Below, piece after piece: positions 1 to 8,755 of a stretch of 64,000 nt of DNA (position 1 is its first letter; the number at the start of each line of letters is the position of its first letter). The translations under genes and the position numbers were made by a program. The notes beneath the pieces are model-generated. The model saw only the letters and a program-made list of their open reading frames with translations. It was not told the origin of the DNA and did not search any database. The DNA comes from Flavobacterium sp. N2820 (lineage in GTDB: Bacteria > Bacteroidota > Bacteroidia > Flavobacteriales > Flavobacteriaceae): the NCBI RefSeq assembly GCF_025947285.1, contig NZ_CP110008.1, positions 2,371,001-2,435,000 of the forward strand, read 5' to 3'.

Positions 1-1
1 A

Positions 2-1492
2 TTAAATGGATTGTTGTATGTAATTGAACGTTTGCCAGTAGGAATTGAACAATGCAGATACATCAATTTAACTTCAGATGAAGGGTATTCAAATTCACAC
101 TTTAAAGCAATCGTTCCACCAAAAAGAAGAAGAAATTGCTACCGTATTGACGATGAGCAAATGAACATCGAAATTACCCGCGGCCGTTCAGACATCTATG
201 ATATTTTAACCCATTTAACCTTTATTTTTATCGAATCACATAAAATTAAAGACCGTGTTTTAATCGATGAAGAAGGAAGATTTACTCGCGATTGGGAAAA
301 ATTAGAACAAGTAGTTTTACAAAACAAAAAACTTACTTTAGTTGATAGAGAAAAAGCAATTTCGCACGCTTCAAATATTTTAGGTAGAACTTTTGCAGAA
401 GTAAAAGCAATTTACGAAGATTTTGGAACTACAGAAACTCCAGAACGTTTTCTTCACATTGTATATTGGTTAGGAAAATTAGCTATTGAAGAAGTGGTTG
501 ATAATAATAAACGTACCATAACTTTTAGTCCAATTTTGAGAGAAAGGTTAGGACATCATATTTATGGCGAAATTTGGGCCAACAACATTAAAGAAGTTTT
601 GGTAAAAAACAATTTGATTGAGCGACCAATTCACGTTATTAGTGCGAATATGCACAGCGTAATGAATTCTATTTTTGCCGAACCTGTTTTAGGAAAAAAA
701 TATAAAGATGCTGCTGATTTTCAAATATTTGAAGATTTAAGTAGTTCAAATAATAAAGAACTACGCAAGAAAGTAGAAGATTTAGCGTTACAACAAGGAA
801 TGATTTCGTTACCAGATACATCTGGAACCAACATTGACGTTCAAATATTTGATACGGCAAAAATTGATATTAAAAAATCTGCCTTTGCCAAAGCTAATTT
901 GGGCGATAATAAACCGGTTTTAATTGTAATGGATTATGCGTTTGGTGAACAAGCTTATGAAACGATTGATGAATTATTGAAACCGTATAAAATTGCCAAA
1001 AACAAATTGTTTTTAAATGTAGAATCGGTTTCTATTATGGGGAAAGCAGGAATTTTAGAAGGAGGGAAAGGTGATATCATGATTCCAACAGCACACGTGA
1101 ATGAAGGAACGGCTGATAATTATTTCTTTGAAAACGAATTAAAAGCAGCAATGTTAAAAGGAAATGATATTCCGGTTTTTGAAGGACCAATGATTACCGT
1201 ATTGGGAACATCATTGCAAAATAGAGATTTGTTGAAGTTTTTTCACGAGTCTACTTGGGAAGCCATTGGGTTAGAAATGGAAGGCGCATATTATCAAAAA
1301 GCCATTCAATCGGCATCAAAAATTAGAAAAAGTATTAATCCAAATGTAAAGGTTCGATACGCTTATTATGCATCAGATAATCCATTAGAAACAGGAAGTA
1401 CATTAGCTTCAGGCGGATTGGGAACTACGGGTGTAAAACCAACGTATTTAATCACGATTAAAATATTAGAACAAATCTTTAACGTAAAATAA
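2..1492 (+). CDS. DUF6909-type protein with nucleoside-phosphorylase-like C-terminus (5' partial)
   Basis: The frame is open to the left edge (TTA AAT GGA are in-frame codons before the first possible TTG at 11), so the N-terminus lies outside the window; about 497 codons are visible. It resembles a conserved cytoplasmic family of Flavobacteriia that I associate with DUF6909; no experimental role is known to me. The last 150 residues look like a nucleoside phosphorylase fold: GLEMEGAYY near residue 420 recalls the E-M-E ribose-binding motif of uridine phosphorylase and MTA/SAH nucleosidase, and a Gly-rich stretch (GILEGGKGDIMIPTA) precedes it. No signal peptide or membrane segment is seen. 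It ends 6 bases before the Wzz-like gene. The family call is from memory; the phosphorylase resemblance is inference. Confidence 0.6.
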   Translation, partial: LNGLLYVIERLPVGIEQCRYINLTSDEGYSNSHFKAIVPPKRRRNCYRIDDEQMNIEITRGRSDIYDILTHLTFIFIESHKIKDRVLIDEEGRFTRDWEKLEQVVLQNKKLTLVDREKAISHASNILGRTFAEVKAIYEDFGTTETPERFLHIVYWLGKLAIEEVVDNNKRTITFSPILRERLGHHIYGEIWANNIKEVLVKNNLIERPIHVISANMHSVMNSIFAEPVLGKKYKDAADFQIFEDLSSSNNKELRKKVEDLALQQGMISLPDTSGTNIDVQIFDTAKIDIKKSAFAKANLGDNKPVLIVMDYAFGEQAYETIDELLKPYKIAKNKLFLNVESVSIMGKAGILEGGKGDIMIPTAHVNEGTADNYFFENELKAAMLKGNDIPVFEGPMITVLGTSLQNRDLLKFFHESTWEAIGLEMEGAYYQKAIQSASKIRKSINPNVKVRYAYYASDNPLETGSTLASGGLGTTGVKPTYLITIKILEQIFNVK

Positions 1493-1498
1493 GCATAA

Positions 1499-2458
1499 AT
1501 GAGTACAAATTCTCAAGACCAAGAAATAGATTTAGGACAAATAGGTGCTGGAATTAAAAAATTATTGAACAGTATTTTAAATACAATTTTTGATTTCATT
1601 TTCTTTATAAAAAAGAAAATTATTGTAATTGTAATATTGTTTGTTTTGGGCGTTTTTTTAGGTTTTTATGCCGATAGAACTCCTAATTATACGCAAGATA
1701 TTACAGTAATTCCTAATTTTGGAAGTAATGAATATTTGTACAAAAAAATTGACTTTTTAAATTCAAGAATTATTGAAAAAGACGACCAATTTTTCAAGAG
1801 TATTGGAGTGGTTAATTATGATAAAATAGGAAAAATTGAAATCAAAGCGATTAACGGAATTTTTGGTTTTGTCAACATGAGAAACAACGAACAAAATTTT
1901 GAGTTAATTAAATTAATGGCAGAGGATGGAAACATTGATGAAATTATAAAAAATGATATCACCAGTAAAAATTTCTATTTTCACAACATTACCTTTAAAA
2001 CGGAAGAGCAAATCAATCAGAAAGAAATTGTAGATCCAATTGTAAATTATTTGCAAGAAAATACTTTTTATAAAAAACAACAGAAAATTTTTCAAGAAAA
2101 CCTTCGTGAAAAAATACAATTTAATGATTCTTTAATTCATCAAATTGATGGTTTGATTATTAAATTAACGAGCAATAGTTCATCAGGAAGTAGTATTTCA
2201 ATTTCTGAAAAAAATGGGGTAAGTGAATTGATTAACAAGAAAGACGAATTAATAAAAGAGTCTCAGAATTTAAAAGTTAATTTACATGAATATGAGGACA
2301 TTATTAAGGTTCAAAATATCTCTTTAAATAATGTTAATAATCAAGGAACAAACAATAAAATGAAATTAATTTTACCATTTCTTTTTGTGTTTATTTATTT
2401 AGCATTTTATGGGTTTATTTTACTTTACAAGAAGCAATTAGTTAGAGTTAATTCATAA
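1499..2458 (+). CDS. Wzz-like chain-length determinant (polysaccharide co-polymerase)
   Basis: A 319-residue inner-membrane protein with two hydrophobic segments, one near residues 40-58 and one near 288-308, enclosing a large hydrophilic periplasmic region with a coiled-coil-like stretch around 190-275. This two-segment layout is typical of Wzz/PCP proteins, which set the length of O-antigen or exopolysaccharide chains made by a Wzy polymerase. No Walker motifs or tyrosine-kinase domain follow, so it is not a BY-kinase fusion. Its stop codon overlaps the rfbB start (TAATG), so it is translated with the rhamnose operon. The lipid-linked polymerase it would serve is probably one of the two O-antigen ligase-like proteins downstream. 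Sequence similarity to characterised Wzz is weak; the call rests on topology and context. Confidence 0.7.
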   Translation: MSTNSQDQEIDLGQIGAGIKKLLNSILNTIFDFIFFIKKKIIVIVILFVLGVFLGFYADRTPNYTQDITVIPNFGSNEYLYKKIDFLNSRIIEKDDQFFKSIGVVNYDKIGKIEIKAINGIFGFVNMRNNEQNFELIKLMAEDGNIDEIIKNDITSKNFYFHNITFKTEEQINQKEIVDPIVNYLQENTFYKKQQKIFQENLREKIQFNDSLIHQIDGLIIKLTSNSSSGSSISISEKNGVSELINKKDELIKESQNLKVNLHEYEDIIKVQNISLNNVNNQGTNNKMKLILPFLFVFIYLAFYGFILLYKKQLVRVNS

Positions 2459-3468
2459 TGAAAAAAATACTTGTCACTGGAGGCGCAGGATTTATAGGCG
2501 CTAATTTTGTTCCCTATTTTATCGAAAATAATCCAGAGTATCATTTGGTAAATTTGGATTTATTAACGTATGCTGGAAATTTAGAAAACGTTTCGGAAGT
2601 TGAAAATCACCCAAGATATACTTTTATACAAGGTGATATTTGCGATAGAAATTTTATAGAAGCATTGTTTCAAAAATTTCAATTTCACGATGTTATTCAC
2701 TTTGCTGCAGAAAGTCATGTTGATAATTCAATATCGGGTCCGGAAGCATTTATAAAAACCAATGTTTTAGGAACGTTTAATTTATTAGATACCGCCAGAA
2801 AACTTTGGATGTTGGCACCCAATCAATATAACACAGGTTTTGAAAATTCGCGTTTTCATCATGTTTCTACAGATGAGGTGTATGGAACATTAGGCGAAAC
2901 AGGTTTGTTTGAAGAAACTACTCCATATGCACCAAATAGCCCATATTCTGCTTCAAAAGCTGGTTCAGATATGATTGTGAGAAGTTATTTTCATACGTAT
3001 GGAATGAATGTAGTAACTACAAATTGTTCTAACAATTATGGCCCAAAACAACACGATGAAAAATTAATTCCAACGATTATTCGTAAAGCCATTTTGGGCG
3101 AAAATATTCCTGTTTATGGCGATGGAAAGAACGTACGCGATTGGTTGTATGTTTTAGATCATTGCAAAGGAATTGAGTTGGCGTTTAAAAAAGGAAAAGC
3201 TGGAGAAACCTACAATATTGGCGGAAGAAACGAGCGAAACAATTTGTATATTGTTGATACTGTTTGTACAATTTTGAATACATTACAACCAAAATCTACA
3301 GGAACATATCAAGACCAAATTACTTTTGTAAAAGACAGACCTGGTCATGATTTACGCTATGCCATTGATGCCACTAAAATTGAGACAGAATTAGGTTGGA
3401 AAGCAGTTGAAAATTTTGAAACAGGAATTATAAAAACGGTTGAATGGTATTTGAAAAAGTTTAATTAA
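2458..3468 (+). CDS. rfbB: dTDP-glucose 4,6-dehydratase
   Basis: 336 residues, an extended SDR enzyme that converts dTDP-glucose to dTDP-4-keto-6-deoxyglucose, the second step of dTDP-L-rhamnose synthesis, in the cytosol. The N-terminus has the NAD-binding GGAGFIG (residues 8-14). The catalytic residues are clear: Thr138-Asp139-Glu140 in STDEVYG, and Tyr163-x3-Lys167 in YSASK. Length is normal. The ATG overlaps the stop of the Wzz-like gene by one base. It is followed by rfbA, rfbC and rfbD in the same direction, completing the four-gene pathway. The 70 bases before rfbA hold an 11-bp tandem repeat. Confidence 0.96.
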   Translation: MKKILVTGGAGFIGANFVPYFIENNPEYHLVNLDLLTYAGNLENVSEVENHPRYTFIQGDICDRNFIEALFQKFQFHDVIHFAAESHVDNSISGPEAFIKTNVLGTFNLLDTARKLWMLAPNQYNTGFENSRFHHVSTDEVYGTLGETGLFEETTPYAPNSPYSASKAGSDMIVRSYFHTYGMNVVTTNCSNNYGPKQHDEKLIPTIIRKAILGENIPVYGDGKNVRDWLYVLDHCKGIELAFKKGKAGETYNIGGRNERNNLYIVDTVCTILNTLQPKSTGTYQDQITFVKDRPGHDLRYAIDATKIETELGWKAVENFETGIIKTVEWYLKKFN

Positions 3469-3495
3469 GGGTACCATAACCATGCTTTATGTATG

Positions 3496-3528
3496 GAGTA
3501 TCTATAGCGTATCTATGGCGCATCTACA
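3496..3528 (+). repeat. 11-bp tandem repeat, three imperfect copies
   Basis: Three consecutive 11-mers sit between rfbB and rfbA: GAGTATCTATA (3496-3506), GCGTATCTATG (3507-3517) and GCGCATCTACA (3518-3528). Each differs from its neighbour at two to four positions. The array fills most of the 70-base gap and ends 10 bases before the rfbA start. No protein is encoded. It is reminiscent of, but has a different period from, the 8-bp arrays elsewhere in the window. Confidence 0.6.
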
Positions 3529-3538
3529 CTAAAAGATT

Positions 3539-4396
3539 ATGAAAGGAATTATATTAGCAGGAGGTTCAGGAACACGTTTGCATCCGATAACATTAGCGGT
3601 TAGTAAGCAATTGATGCCTATATATGACAAACCTATGATTTATTACCCATTATCTACTTTGATGTGGGCTGGAATCAATGAGATTTTAATTATTTCAACA
3701 CCTCATGACTTGCCGTTGTTTCGACAATTATTAGGTGATGGAAAATCATTGGGATGTAAATTTGAATACGCGGTTCAAGAGAATCCAAATGGTTTAGCTG
3801 AAGCTTTTATCATTGGAAAAGAGTTTGTGGGGAATGATAAAGTGGCTTTAATTTTGGGGGATAATATTTTTTATGGAACCGGTTTAGCCGAGTTGCTTCA
3901 AGCAAATAATAATCCTGATGGTGGAATTATTTATGCGTATCATGTGCATGACCCAGAACGATATGGAGTAGTAGATTTTGATGCTCAAGGAAAAGTACTC
4001 TCAATAGAAGAAAAACCAGAACAGCCAAAATCTAATTATGCAGTGCCAGGAATTTATTTTTATGACAACGAGGTTTTGTCTATAGCAGCTAACATTAAAC
4101 CAAGTCATCGTGGTGAATTAGAAATCACAGATGTGAATAAAGAATATTTGAGCAGAGGTAAACTTCAAGTTAGTATTTTAGATAGAGGAACTGCTTGGTT
4201 GGATACTGGAACTTTTCAGTCATTAATGCAAGCTGGACAATTTGTTGAGGTTATTGAAGAGCGTCAAGGATTAAAAATTGGAGCTATTGAAGAAGCGGCT
4301 TACAAAATGGGTTTTATTGATGCTAACCAATTGAAAAAATTAGCAGTACCGCTATTAAAAAGTGGTTATGGTAAACATTTAATGAGCTTAGTTTAA
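3539..4396 (+). CDS. rfbA: Glucose-1-phosphate thymidylyltransferase
   Basis: 285 residues, catalysing dTTP + glucose-1-phosphate to dTDP-glucose, the entry step to dTDP-rhamnose. The nucleotidyltransferase signature GGSGTRLHP is at residues 8-16, followed by [16 protein letters not shown] with the catalytic Lys, and a GDNIFYG metal/nucleotide loop near residue 107. Length matches the short RmlA family. It lies between rfbB and rfbC. A 73-base inverted 8-bp repeat element begins three bases after its stop codon. Confidence 0.96.
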   Translation: MKGIILAGGSGTRLHPITLAVSKQLMPIYDKPMIYYPLSTLMWAGINEILIISTPHDLPLFRQLLGDGKSLGCKFEYAVQENPNGLAEAFIIGKEFVGNDKVALILGDNIFYGTGLAELLQANNNPDGGIIYAYHVHDPERYGVVDFDAQGKVLSIEEKPEQPKSNYAVPGIYFYDNEVLSIAANIKPSHRGELEITDVNKEYLSRGKLQVSILDRGTAWLDTGTFQSLMQAGQFVEVIEERQGLKIGAIEEAAYKMGFIDANQLKKLAVPLLKSGYGKHLMSLV

Positions 4397-4398
4397 AT

Positions 4399-4471
4399 AG
4401 CCAATTAACAATATTCAATGAGCTAATGCAGTTAAAATTGGCTTATTGACATATCGTCTTATTGACACATT
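4399..4471. repeat. Inverted 8-bp-period tandem array, copy 1
   Basis: The whole rfbA-rfbC gap divides into 8-mers. The left half reads AGCCAATT, AACAATAT, TCAATG (6), AGCTAATG, CAGTTAAA. The right half reads ATTGGCTT, ATTGACAT, ATCGTCTT, ATTGACAC, ATT. The right-hand unit (ATTGrCAc) is the reverse complement of the left-hand unit (aGyCAATk), so the arms can fold into a hairpin; AGCCAAT (4399-4405) pairs exactly with ATTGGCT (4437-4443). It starts three bases after the rfbA stop and ends five bases before the rfbC ATG. Two longer relatives occur at 61684 and 62158. Confidence 0.75.
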
Positions 4472-4476
4472 ATTTT

Positions 4477-5028
4477 ATGAAATTTATAGAAACAAAACTT
4501 AAAGGATGTTTTATCCTGGAACCAAAAATAATAACAGATGAGCGTGGCTACTTCATGGAAAGTTTTAACGAAAAAACTTTTCAGGCAGGAATTGGACAAG
4601 AGGTAACTTTTGTTCAAGACAATCAATCGTTTTCAACTAAAGGTGTTTTGCGAGGTTTGCATTACCAATGTGGCGAGCATGCGCAAGCTAAGTTAGTACG
4701 CGTGCTTCATGGAGAAGTTTTAGATGTAGCAGTTGATTTACGACCAGAATCACCAACTTATGGTCAATATGAAGCGGTGGTATTATCAGCTGAAAACCAA
4801 ACTCAATTTTTTGTACCCAGAGGTTTTGCACACGGATTTTTAGTATTGAGTTCTTCAGCAACTTTTTTTTATAAATGTGATAATTATTATAATAAAGAAA
4901 GCGAAGGGGGTTTAAAGTTTAACGATGAAACCCTAAATATCAATTGGAACGTTCCTTTTGAAGCATTAATTATTTCTGATAAAGACAAAGTATTGCCTAA
5001 TTTAGAAAACGCTAAAAAAGTATGGTAA
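4477..5028 (+). CDS. rfbC: dTDP-4-dehydrorhamnose 3,5-epimerase
   Basis: 183 residues from the ATG at 4477, giving MKFIETKLKG; an in-frame TTG at 4462 would add five residues from inside the repeat and is unlikely. It is a cupin-fold epimerase acting on dTDP-4-keto-6-deoxyglucose. Family motifs include RGLHYQ with the catalytic His, the AVDLR segment with the partner Asp, and FVPRGFAHGFLVLS. Length is standard for RmlC. It overlaps rfbD by seven bases (5022-5028), so the two are translationally coupled. The start is preceded directly by the inverted 8-bp array. Confidence 0.95.
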   Translation: MKFIETKLKGCFILEPKIITDERGYFMESFNEKTFQAGIGQEVTFVQDNQSFSTKGVLRGLHYQCGEHAQAKLVRVLHGEVLDVAVDLRPESPTYGQYEAVVLSAENQTQFFVPRGFAHGFLVLSSSATFFYKCDNYYNKESEGGLKFNDETLNINWNVPFEALIISDKDKVLPNLENAKKVW

Positions 5029-5888
5029 TACTTGTAACAGGTGCCAACGGACAGTTAGGACAAGCCCTTCAATCTATTTCAGGAACCTATCTTGGAATAG
5101 ATTTTGTGTTTTGTCCCTCTTCAGCATTAGATATTACAAGTTTAGAGCATTGTCAGTTGGTTTTTTCAACCTATCGACCAAGTTTTTGCATCAACGCAGC
5201 AGCTTATACAGCAGTAGATAAAGCAGAAAGCGAACCTGAAAAAGCCCATTTAATTAATGCTGTTGGAGCTGAAAATTTAGCAAAAGTATGTAAAGAAAAT
5301 GACACTATTTTAATACATATTTCTACAGATTTTATTTTTGATGGCACTTTAAACAGGCCGTATTTAGAAACAGACCTTCCAAACCCAACAGGAGTTTATG
5401 GTTTAACAAAATTGCAAGGAGAACAAGCAATTCAAGCAAATTGGGAAAAGCATTATATCATTAGAACTTCATGGGTATATTCGCAATACGGGACGAATTT
5501 CTTAAAAACCATGTTGCGATTGGCTGCCGAAAGAGACCAACTTTCTGTTGTTTCTGATCAAATAGGCACACCAACAAACGCTATTGATTTAGCGGAAGCC
5601 TTAATTAAAATAGTAGACTATTATAATGCTGAACTTGTTTCAGCATCTAATTATGGGATTTACAATTTTAGCAACGAAGGCTATTGCTCGTGGTATGATT
5701 TTGCTAATGAAATATTTCTTCAAAAAGCAATTTCAATAGATTTAAAACCGATTCCAACGTTGGCCTACCCAACTCCGGCAAAAAGACCTGCGTATAGTGT
5801 TTTGGATAAATCCAAGATAAAGCACACCTTTAATATTGCAATTAAAGAGTGGCAGACTAGTTTGGCTGAATGTTTAAATCAACTGTAA
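5022..5888 (+). CDS. rfbD: dTDP-4-dehydrorhamnose reductase
   Basis: 288 residues, the last enzyme of dTDP-L-rhamnose synthesis, an NAD(P)H-dependent SDR. The Rossmann motif GANGQLGQ is at residues 7-14, the substrate-side motif HISTDFIFDG is near residue 103, and the catalytic Tyr-x3-Lys is YGLTK near residue 128. Its ATG lies inside the end of rfbC. With rfbA, rfbB and rfbC it makes a complete rhamnose donor pathway, so rhamnose should be a component of the polymer made by this locus. Confidence 0.95.
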   Translation: MVILVTGANGQLGQALQSISGTYLGIDFVFCPSSALDITSLEHCQLVFSTYRPSFCINAAAYTAVDKAESEPEKAHLINAVGAENLAKVCKENDTILIHISTDFIFDGTLNRPYLETDLPNPTGVYGLTKLQGEQAIQANWEKHYIIRTSWVYSQYGTNFLKTMLRLAAERDQLSVVSDQIGTPTNAIDLAEALIKIVDYYNAELVSASNYGIYNFSNEGYCSWYDFANEIFLQKAISIDLKPIPTLAYPTPAKRPAYSVLDKSKIKHTFNIAIKEWQTSLAECLNQL

Positions 5889-5892
5889 GTTC

Positions 5893-6990
5893 ATGAAAAA
5901 AATACTACTATTTTTTTGTTTTTGCTTCTTTTTTTCCTTTTCTCAAGAAAAAGCGGCTACTTATTTTGATGTCCAACTTTTTAGAGGAACTGTTTACAAA
6001 CATTCAAACGATATTAGCCACTTAATTACAGGTCATCCGGATGGTTTTTTGATCAGTTACAATTGGAAAACATTTGGTAAAAAAGAATGGCAGCAAGTTT
6101 ATAATTATCCTGATTATGGAGTTTCTTACCATTACTTAGATTTTAAAAATCAATATTTAGGGGTTAATCATGCTGTGGGTTTGCATTATAATTTTTATTT
6201 TTTCAAAAGGCATTTGATGTTTCGAATTTCTCAAGGAATAGGTCTTACTTCTTCGCCTTATGATAAAGTAACTAACAATAAAAACAATGCTTTTGGGACT
6301 AAAATAATGGATAATAATTATTTTTTATTACAATATAAAAAGGAAAATATTATTGAAAAAATTGGTTTACAAGCAGGTTTTATGCTCACTCATTTTTCTA
6401 ATGGAAGATTTAAAGCACCAAATAAAGGAATTAATACCTTTACATTTAATGTGGGTTTAAATTATAATTTTGAGAAAGAGCAAGACTATATTGTAGATTC
6501 GTTGCCTTCAAAAACGTCATATAAAGAAAAAATAAAGTATAATTTAGCTTTTAGAACGGGAATATCAGAAGGGCCAGTTCCGCATTTGGGCCAACGTCAA
6601 TTTTATCATATTGGTTTATATGCTGATAAACGAATAGGAAGAAAAAGTGCGTTACAATTGGGTACAGATGTTTTCTTTTCGCGTTATTTACAAGATTATA
6701 TCAAATTTGTTTCGGTTGCATTTCCAGTAGGTCATGAATCGTATACTCATCCAGATACCGATTACAAGCGAGTTGGATTGTTTGTGGGGCACGAATTATT
6801 TATCAGTAAATTATCAATCGAAACACAAGTTGGCTATTATGTTTATAAGCCGTTTGATTATGAAATTGATTACTATCAAAGAGTTGGGATAAAATATTAT
6901 CTTTATAAAAATTTATTCACAGGTGTAGGTTTAAAAACGCATGTAGGAAGAGCCGAAGCTATTGAAGCAACAGTAGGAATACGATTCTAG
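5893..6990 (+). CDS. PagL-like acyloxyacyl hydrolase / lipid A deacylase family
   Basis: 365 residues with a signal peptide (hydrophobic residues 4-16, FSQ near 15-18) and beta-barrel-like aromatic alternation, ending in Arg-Phe. The segment THFSNGRFKAPNKGIN (residues 166-181) matches the PagL active-site region: His167 and Ser169 correspond to the catalytic His and Ser. PagL removes the 3-O acyl chain of lipid A in the outer membrane. The position of the PagL catalytic Glu, 12 residues after Ser, is Asn181 here. The gene starts four bases after rfbD and ends one base before the next gene, so it belongs to the rhamnose operon. It is longer than PagL (about 170 residues), as Bacteroidota members often are; the extra C-terminal part resembles a second barrel-like segment. 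Confidence 0.7.
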   Translation: MKKILLFFCFCFFFSFSQEKAATYFDVQLFRGTVYKHSNDISHLITGHPDGFLISYNWKTFGKKEWQQVYNYPDYGVSYHYLDFKNQYLGVNHAVGLHYNFYFFKRHLMFRISQGIGLTSSPYDKVTNNKNNAFGTKIMDNNYFLLQYKKENIIEKIGLQAGFMLTHFSNGRFKAPNKGINTFTFNVGLNYNFEKEQDYIVDSLPSKTSYKEKIKYNLAFRTGISEGPVPHLGQRQFYHIGLYADKRIGRKSALQLGTDVFFSRYLQDYIKFVSVAFPVGHESYTHPDTDYKRVGLFVGHELFISKLSIETQVGYYVYKPFDYEIDYYQRVGIKYYLYKNLFTGVGLKTHVGRAEAIEATVGIRF

Positions 6991-6991
6991 T

Positions 6992-7762
6992 ATGAGAAAA
7001 ATTATTTTATATATAATTCCAGTATGTTTCCTAATTTTGGCAACAAGTTGTGGTATTTCTGAAGACTGTTTTAAAGGAAACGGCAATCAAATTACAAGGA
7101 CTTTTCCATTAGACAGTTTTAGCACAATAAAAGTTTATGATGGTGTTGGATTAGTGGTTAAAGAAGGTCCAAATTATGAAGTAAAAATAACTACATCAGA
7201 CCATATTATTGATGATTTAGATATTAAACGCAACGGAAAAATGTTGATTGTACAAGACCATTCAACGTGTAATATTGCGCGCGATTATGGGCAAACTACT
7301 GTGTTTGTAACCATTCCAGACGGAACGATTTTACCATTAATTCAAGAATTAGAATTGCATTGTAAAACCGAACAAAAAATACGATCAGAAGGCGTATTAC
7401 ATTCCCCGATTATTCGTTTATTTTCTATTGGAGACGATGGAGATGGTGCTGGAACCGGAGATTTTCATTTGGCTATTGATAACGGACAATTTGTAGTTGA
7501 AAGTAATAATGTTTCTAATTTTTATATTAACGGTCATTGTAATGAAATGTTATTAAATTTTTATTTTGGTAACGGGCGTTTTTATGGAGAAAATTTACAA
7601 GTTGAAAATATAAAAGTATATCATAGAGGGTCAAACGATATGATGGTTTATCCTGTTCAAAAAATAGAAGGAACTATTTTTGCAACGGGTAACGTTGTTT
7701 TAGAAAACGTGCCGCCAATTATAGATGTGGAAGAAGTATTTAGAGGAAGAGTAATTTATTAG
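6992..7762 (+). CDS. Head-GIN (DUF2807) domain lipoprotein
   Basis: 256 residues with a lipoprotein signal: hydrophobic residues 4-18, then LATSC with the lipidated Cys near residue 20. The mature protein begins like head-GIN proteins (FPLDSFSTIKVYDGVGLVVKEG), a right-handed beta-helix fold of Bacteroidota, and ends with short repeated beta strands. The cellular role of the family is unknown. It follows the PagL-like gene by one base, so it is probably co-transcribed with the surface-polysaccharide genes. The family call is reasonably firm; no function is claimed. Confidence 0.75.
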   Translation: MRKIILYIIPVCFLILATSCGISEDCFKGNGNQITRTFPLDSFSTIKVYDGVGLVVKEGPNYEVKITTSDHIIDDLDIKRNGKMLIVQDHSTCNIARDYGQTTVFVTIPDGTILPLIQELELHCKTEQKIRSEGVLHSPIIRLFSIGDDGDGAGTGDFHLAIDNGQFVVESNNVSNFYINGHCNEMLLNFYFGNGRFYGENLQVENIKVYHRGSNDMMVYPVQKIEGTIFATGNVVLENVPPIIDVEEVFRGRVIY

Positions 7763-7792
7763 ATTTTGTTTTTACATTAAAAAAATTCAAAA

Positions 7793-8752
7793 ATGAGTAA
7801 TTTTAAAGAAATAGATATTTCAATTGTAGTTCCACTGTATAACGAAGAGGATGTTTTTGATAAACTGATTCAACGTTTAACATCCGTAATTAACACAACT
7901 AATTTTTCTTGTGAAGTAATTTTGGTTAACGACGGAAGTAGTGATACAACAGACGTATTAATCCAAAAAGTTTGCAAAGAAGATACTCGATTTACAGGAG
8001 TATTATTATCCAGAAACCACGGACATCAATTAGCCGTTACAGCAGGATTACATTATGTAAGAGGAAAAAAAGGTACTATGATTATTGATGGAGACTTACA
8101 AGACCCACCCGAGTTAGTTAATCAATTTTATGATTTATTAAAAAGTGGTTATGATGTAATTTATGCCGTTAGAAGAAATCGGAAGGAAAGTTTCATAAAA
8201 AAAATGGCTTATTCAAGTTATTACAGATTACAAAAAAAAGTTTCAAATTTTAATATTCCTATAGATAGTGGAGATTTCTCGATGTTGAGCCGAAGAGTTG
8301 TAGATGCAATTAATAGTATGCCTGAGCAAAGTAGATATTTAAGAGGCATGAGAGCATGGGTTGGCTACAAACAAATAGCATACGAATACGATAGAGATGA
8401 ACGACACGCAGGTGAAACCAAATACAGTTGGTCAAAATTGTTTGAATTAGCATTTAATGGCATTTTTAACTTTAGTGATTTTCCAGTAAAAATTATTACA
8501 AGACTTGGTTTTTTAACGGTTATTTTTTCATTGATTTATTTTGGATATAATATCTATAGAAAAATTTATTATAATGATGTTCCTCAAGGATTTAGCGCAA
8601 CAATATTAGCAATTATACTTTTTTCGGGTGTACAGTTAATATCGTTAGGGTTAATTGGAGAATATGTTTTAAGAATTTATAATCAAGTTAGAAATAGACC
8701 TCTTTTTATAGTTGATTTAGTTATTCAAGAAGGAAAAGAAATTAATAAATAA
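7793..8752 (+). CDS. GtrB/DPM1-like family 2 glycosyltransferase (polyprenyl-phosphate sugar synthase)
   Basis: 319 residues: an N-terminal GT2 domain (IVVPLYNEE near 12-20, NDGSSD near 47-52, DGDLQDPPE near 99-107) followed by two C-terminal membrane helices near 235-255 and 270-292. This layout is that of GtrB, ArnC and dolichol-phosphate mannose synthase, which transfer a nucleotide-activated sugar to undecaprenyl phosphate on the cytoplasmic face. Three bases separate it from a methyltransferase gene, and the GT39 transferase after that could be the periplasmic user of the lipid-linked sugar. The sugar cannot be told from sequence. Confidence 0.88.
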   Translation: MSNFKEIDISIVVPLYNEEDVFDKLIQRLTSVINTTNFSCEVILVNDGSSDTTDVLIQKVCKEDTRFTGVLLSRNHGHQLAVTAGLHYVRGKKGTMIIDGDLQDPPELVNQFYDLLKSGYDVIYAVRRNRKESFIKKMAYSSYYRLQKKVSNFNIPIDSGDFSMLSRRVVDAINSMPEQSRYLRGMRAWVGYKQIAYEYDRDERHAGETKYSWSKLFELAFNGIFNFSDFPVKIITRLGFLTVIFSLIYFGYNIYRKIYYNDVPQGFSATILAIILFSGVQLISLGLIGEYVLRIYNQVRNRPLFIVDLVIQEGKEINK

Positions 8753-8755
8753 AGA

